Assembly: GCA_947034895.1 (NCBI GenBank)
Contig: OX344763.1
Span: 44,143,025-44,207,024, forward strand
Length of the DNA stretch: 64,000 bases
Direction of reading: 5' to 3'
Source of the DNA: Rhytidiadelphus loreus
Taxonomy: Eukaryota; Streptophyta; Bryopsida; Hypnales; Hylocomiaceae
Shown piece by piece: positions 62,601 to 64,000 of this stretch. The translations under genes were made by a program, and so were the position numbers. Numbering within the stretch: the first letter of the stretch is position 1; each line of letters begins with the position of its first letter. The notes beneath the pieces are model-generated. The model saw nothing but the letters and a program-made list of their open reading frames with translations. It was not told the origin of the DNA and did no database searches.

Positions 62601-63005
62601 CCTCTCTCACATTGACATCAATCCGCGAGACCATGAACACAAACATCACATCCAGATTGCAATTCAAGTGCAATTCTTAAAAAATATTCAGAAGTTCAAG
62701 CAATCCCAGGCCTTTACTTCTTGCAAGGGAGAGTCCGCAGTGGCAGTGGCACGCCAGGCATTCCTAGCAACCGAAGAGCCTCCTCGCCATGGCACAGCCT
62801 GCCGAAGGAGCATATTATTGTTGTTGTTGTTGTTGTTGTCAGTCAAAGGACCATCCACGAAACAGGAGTCTCGAAACACAGGCTGAATCTTCACACCGCC
62901 ATGGAACGTCCGCCTGCTGCACAACGCCCACCGCAACATGCCACTCCCCCCTCCACAACAACTATGAACCCCCGTTCTCGCAGTACCCATCATCGAAAAC
63001 GCCAT
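59671..63005 (-). CDS. DUF1338 protein, likely 2-oxoadipate dioxygenase/decarboxylase
   Basis: Family members (bacterial HglS, rice FLO7, Arabidopsis At1g07040) are Fe(II) enzymes that turn 2-oxoadipate into 2-hydroxyglutarate in lysine breakdown. Minus-strand exons: 63005-62718, 62118-61963, 61511-61296, 61067-60946, 60659-60499, 60152-59998, 59763-59671. They join in phase to 396 aa. His141 and Arg145 in DHFAFR (140-145), His278 in NHTTVSVHR (277-285) and a Glu in YIEFAER (347-353) match the conserved active-site blocks. The end (RRDGFEVGNADKIFES) is typical of plant members. Residues 1 to about 96 form a basic, Ser/Gly-rich extension that looks like an organelle targeting peptide. It includes eight Asn in a row (57-64). 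The first ATG is at 63005; Met65 is an alternative start. Intron 1 holds a MITE remnant. Family certain, reaction by homology. Confidence 0.94.
62290..62440 (-). mobile_element. MITE remnant in intron 1 of the DUF1338 gene
   Basis: The words ATAACTTTTGCATATGG, TTGGAATCCTCTTTCA and CCAAAAGCGCT and the end GCCTTA are those of an inverse TAAGGT-family MITE, diverged and without its far end. It lies between exons 1 and 2 and is spliced out. Confidence 0.55.
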
Positions 63006-63890
63006 GATCGATCGATCGGTCTCTCGATCGATCACTCCCCACAAATCGAATTTTGTCTCTCCCACTTCTCACGCCCCAGCATGCAGCGACATTCCCAAGA
63101 AGGGCGGGCGGGCGGGCACCCAAACCCCGAGTGCGGCTTGATCGATCGCGCCCCTCAAATCCTCTGCAGCACGTTCTAGCAGCTATGCGAATTTCGATAG
63201 ACCCCGTTCGAATTCCCCGAGAAATGGAAGGCGGCTTCTGAAGAAACGGAATTACAGATGGGTTGGGGAGCGATTGCGTGATGGGCTGCTGGAGATCTTA
63301 CTTACGAAGGTCGAGGGCTGATGGAGATCATGACGGACTTGGGGGGTGGGTTGTTTGGGGAATGATGTGTAACTGCCGCAATCCACGTCACTGGCGTATC
63401 TGAGGACATGGCAACAACAAAACGCTTTTCTAACGGAGAATAAAAGGGTCCGGTGAATAACTTTCAAGGAAACCATTGATCACTGATACAGTCCACAACA
63501 TCACCCCTCGGACAGAAACCGATACGTATGGATGAATATCATCCATGGATGGATGGATGGATGGATGGATGGGTCGGGTGCCATCTCCGTCGCTCCGTCG
63601 ATAGAGCAAGCGGCTCAGCAAGTCCAAGGAGCCCCTCTCACCAATGTAATAACTTCACCTCCCCGTATGAATGCCTTGTTTCTGCGACTGATGATTCCCT
63701 TTCGCAATTGAAGTTGGAGCTCTTGCAATAGTAGTCTTGCTCCTCCCCCTCTCTCGGACTCGGTGTGCGTGCAATCAACATTGGCGTCCAATCTGGTGGT
63801 GTCCAATTGCGATTTTGGCATTCCGATTTCCTCTAACGACGAGTGTTCGTTCGCCCCTGCAGACTTCACACAAAGGCCAGCACAGCGCCC
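63006..63890. promoter_or_regulatory. Divergent intergenic region, possible shared promoter
   Basis: This 885-bp GC-richer stretch lies between two start codons facing away from each other: DUF1338 on the minus strand and the gene at 63891 on the plus strand. It contains GATCGATCGATC words (63006-63032), GGGCGGGCGGGC (63102-63116) and an ATGG microsatellite (63545-63571). The open frames on both strands overlap each other and have no domain. No TATA box can be assigned with confidence. Confidence 0.45.
63545..63571 (+). repeat. ATGG tetranucleotide microsatellite
   Basis: About six to seven ATGG units in a row in the divergent intergenic region. It is simple sequence. Confidence 0.9.
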
Positions 63891-64000
63891 ATGGGGTTCT
63901 TCGGAGGCAAGAAGAAGAAAGAAGCCGCGAAGGAAGAGGAGGAGGAGCTTCCCCCTCCGCAGCCCAGCAAACCCGCCTTGGAGTCTCCGGCCGTCGCTGC
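63891..64000 (+). CDS. N-terminus of an unidentified protein, cut by the window end
   Basis: An ATG in good context (GCGCCCATGGGG) opens a frame that runs to the window end, 36 codons. The peptide starts MGFFGGKKKKEAAKEEEEEL and continues Pro/Ser/Ala-rich. It is a charged, disordered N-terminus with a Lys run followed by a Glu run. Gly2 could be myristoylated, but the usual Ser/Thr at position 6 is missing. The family cannot be named from this fragment. It is transcribed away from the DUF1338 gene. Confidence 0.6.
   Translation, partial: MGFFGGKKKKEAAKEEEEELPPPQPSKPALESPAVA

Noticed and set aside
62688..63179. Plus-strand frames of 72-152 codons opposite DUF1338 exon 1
   Set aside because: They run antisense to a well supported coding exon and consist of low-complexity Val, Cys, Arg and Pro sequence.

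Overview
This is nuclear DNA from a green plant. It carries three complete, intron-rich, plant-type genes and two genes cut by the window edges, separated by long AT-rich, gene-free stretches full of small non-autonomous DNA transposons. The genes are a plastid-type glutamate-cysteine ligase, an ABCB2/10-type full-size ABC transporter and a plant DUF1338 (2-oxoadipate dioxygenase/decarboxylase-like) protein. All introns have GT..AG ends. I cannot name the species. The absence of one cysteine pair in the ligase fits a plant outside the rosids, and a bryophyte, lycophyte, fern or streptophyte alga is possible, but that is inference.

Layout. 1-2300: left edge, with the end of an unidentified minus-strand gene (exon 1-213, a possible further exon 462-756) and a duplicated GC-richer upstream region. 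2338-5350: three transposon relics. 5657-10925 (+): glutamate-cysteine ligase, 15 exons, 530 aa. 10926-44570: about 33 kb in which I find no convincing gene, built largely of short inverted-repeat elements, some nested. 44571-47161: GC-rich flank and probable leader of the ABC transporter. 47162-54097 (+): ABCB transporter, 13 exons, 1322 aa. 54098-59528: more inverted-repeat elements. 63005-59671 (-): DUF1338 protein, 7 exons, 396 aa. 63006-63890: divergent intergenic region. 63891-64000 (+): start of another gene, cut by the window end.

The genes do not form a pathway. The ligase makes gamma-glutamylcysteine for glutathione in plastids. The ABCB protein is a membrane exporter. The DUF1338 protein probably acts in the last part of lysine breakdown.

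The most unusual content is the transposon landscape. At least eleven elements begin TTAA-CCC and end GGG-TTAA, as piggyBac-like elements do. Three of them are nested inside one another at 31542-33661, and a related unoccupied repeat at 25233-25463 shows the outer insertion site with a single TTAA. A second group starts TAAGGT and appears to duplicate TA. A third is hAT-like, with a clear 8-bp target duplication. I see no transposase gene for any of them, no tRNA or rRNA gene and no CRISPR array.
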